Positions 32,829 through 32,857 of a DNA stretch of 32,857 bases are shown one piece after another (within the stretch, counting starts at the first letter, position 1; every line of letters begins with the position of its first letter). The notes under the pieces were generated by a model, which searched no databases, was not told where the DNA came from, and saw only the letters and a program-made list of their open reading frames with translations. The stretch is from SAR324 cluster bacterium lautmerah10 (GTDB taxonomy: Bacteria > SAR324 > NAC60-12), in NCBI GenBank assembly GCA_001469005.2, contig LNZD02000013.1:1-32857 (forward strand), written 5' to 3'. A program made the position numbers and the translations under genes.

Positions 32829-32857
32829 ATGGCAAAACGCGATTACTACGAAGTTCT
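32829..32857 (+). CDS. dnaJ: DnaJ co-chaperone, 5' end only
   Basis: The last 29 nt start with ATG and encode MAKRDYYEVL, the standard start of a DnaJ J-domain. It begins 26 nt after the dnaK stop. The rest lies outside the window. Confidence 0.9.

Noticed and set aside
32146..32835. 229-codon antisense frame inside dnaK
   Set aside because: Antisense frames are common opposite dnaK because of its codon pattern; no ribosome-binding site or family resemblance.

Overview
The window reads as ordinary chromosomal DNA of a Gram-negative bacterium. It shows outer-membrane barrel and lipoprotein signals, a Tat-exported MsrP, an RND exporter and periplasmic S41 peptidase architecture. Heat-shock control by HrcA/CIRCE, a large lipoprotein S41 peptidase of the kind known from myxobacteria, and split TPP decarboxylase subunits suggest a deltaproteobacterial-type or SAR324-like marine lineage. 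That placement is inference from gene content; no rRNA or phylogenetic marker was tested. No phage, transposase, integrase, CRISPR array or complete defence system is visible.

Layout. 1-5177 (+): the 3' part of an outer-membrane-like protein gene, then a large MMPL/RND exporter gene carrying a 39-bp tandem duplication and fused, across a break in frame, to cyclic-nucleotide-binding (CNB) domains. 5230-11396 (-): a GMC oxidoreductase with a CX2CX2CX3C motif, msrP, an unknown 460-aa protein, acylphosphatase, a MinD/ParA-like ATPase and a hotdog thioesterase. 11515-13395 (+): htpG. 13410-13874 (-): a coiled-coil protein. 14004-15473 (+): yicC and a CMP-kinase-like P-loop kinase. 15682-17595 (+): an AT-rich LtaS-type sulfatase-fold membrane enzyme, followed by tRNA-Arg(TCT). 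17937-19600 (+): two-subunit TPP decarboxylase and a QueD/PTPS-like protein. 19622-22758: small secreted and FecR-like proteins, a HugZ-type protein, a small membrane protein and thiopurine methyltransferase. 22797-23489 (-): a lipoprotein. 23617-24721 (+): prfB with the programmed +1 frameshift. 24809-25294 (+): yajQ. 25278-27992 (-): the S41 peptidase. 28183-28938 (+): an unknown membrane protein. 28956-32857 (+): promoter/CIRCE, then hrcA-grpE-dnaK-dnaJ, with dnaJ running off the end.

How genes work together. The clearest unit is the hrcA-grpE-dnaK-dnaJ chaperone operon, with a near-consensus sigma70 promoter whose -10 lies just ahead of a CIRCE operator, so HrcA represses its own operon. 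HtpG is a second chaperone, but its upstream region carries no CIRCE. The barrel protein and the RND exporter abut and probably act together in export across the envelope; the attached CNB domains suggest that a second messenger once gated this exporter, but the CNB module has lost its N-terminal half and its reading frame. The two TPP subunits overlap by 8 nt and form one enzyme.

I do not see a convincing wholly new system. The most unusual items are the broken RND-CNB fusion with its nearby in-frame tandem duplication, the iron-sulfur-like cysteine cluster in the GMC oxidoreductase, the QueD-like protein with HGY in place of HGH, and the LtaS-like enzyme with Asp-Thr in place of Asp-His.
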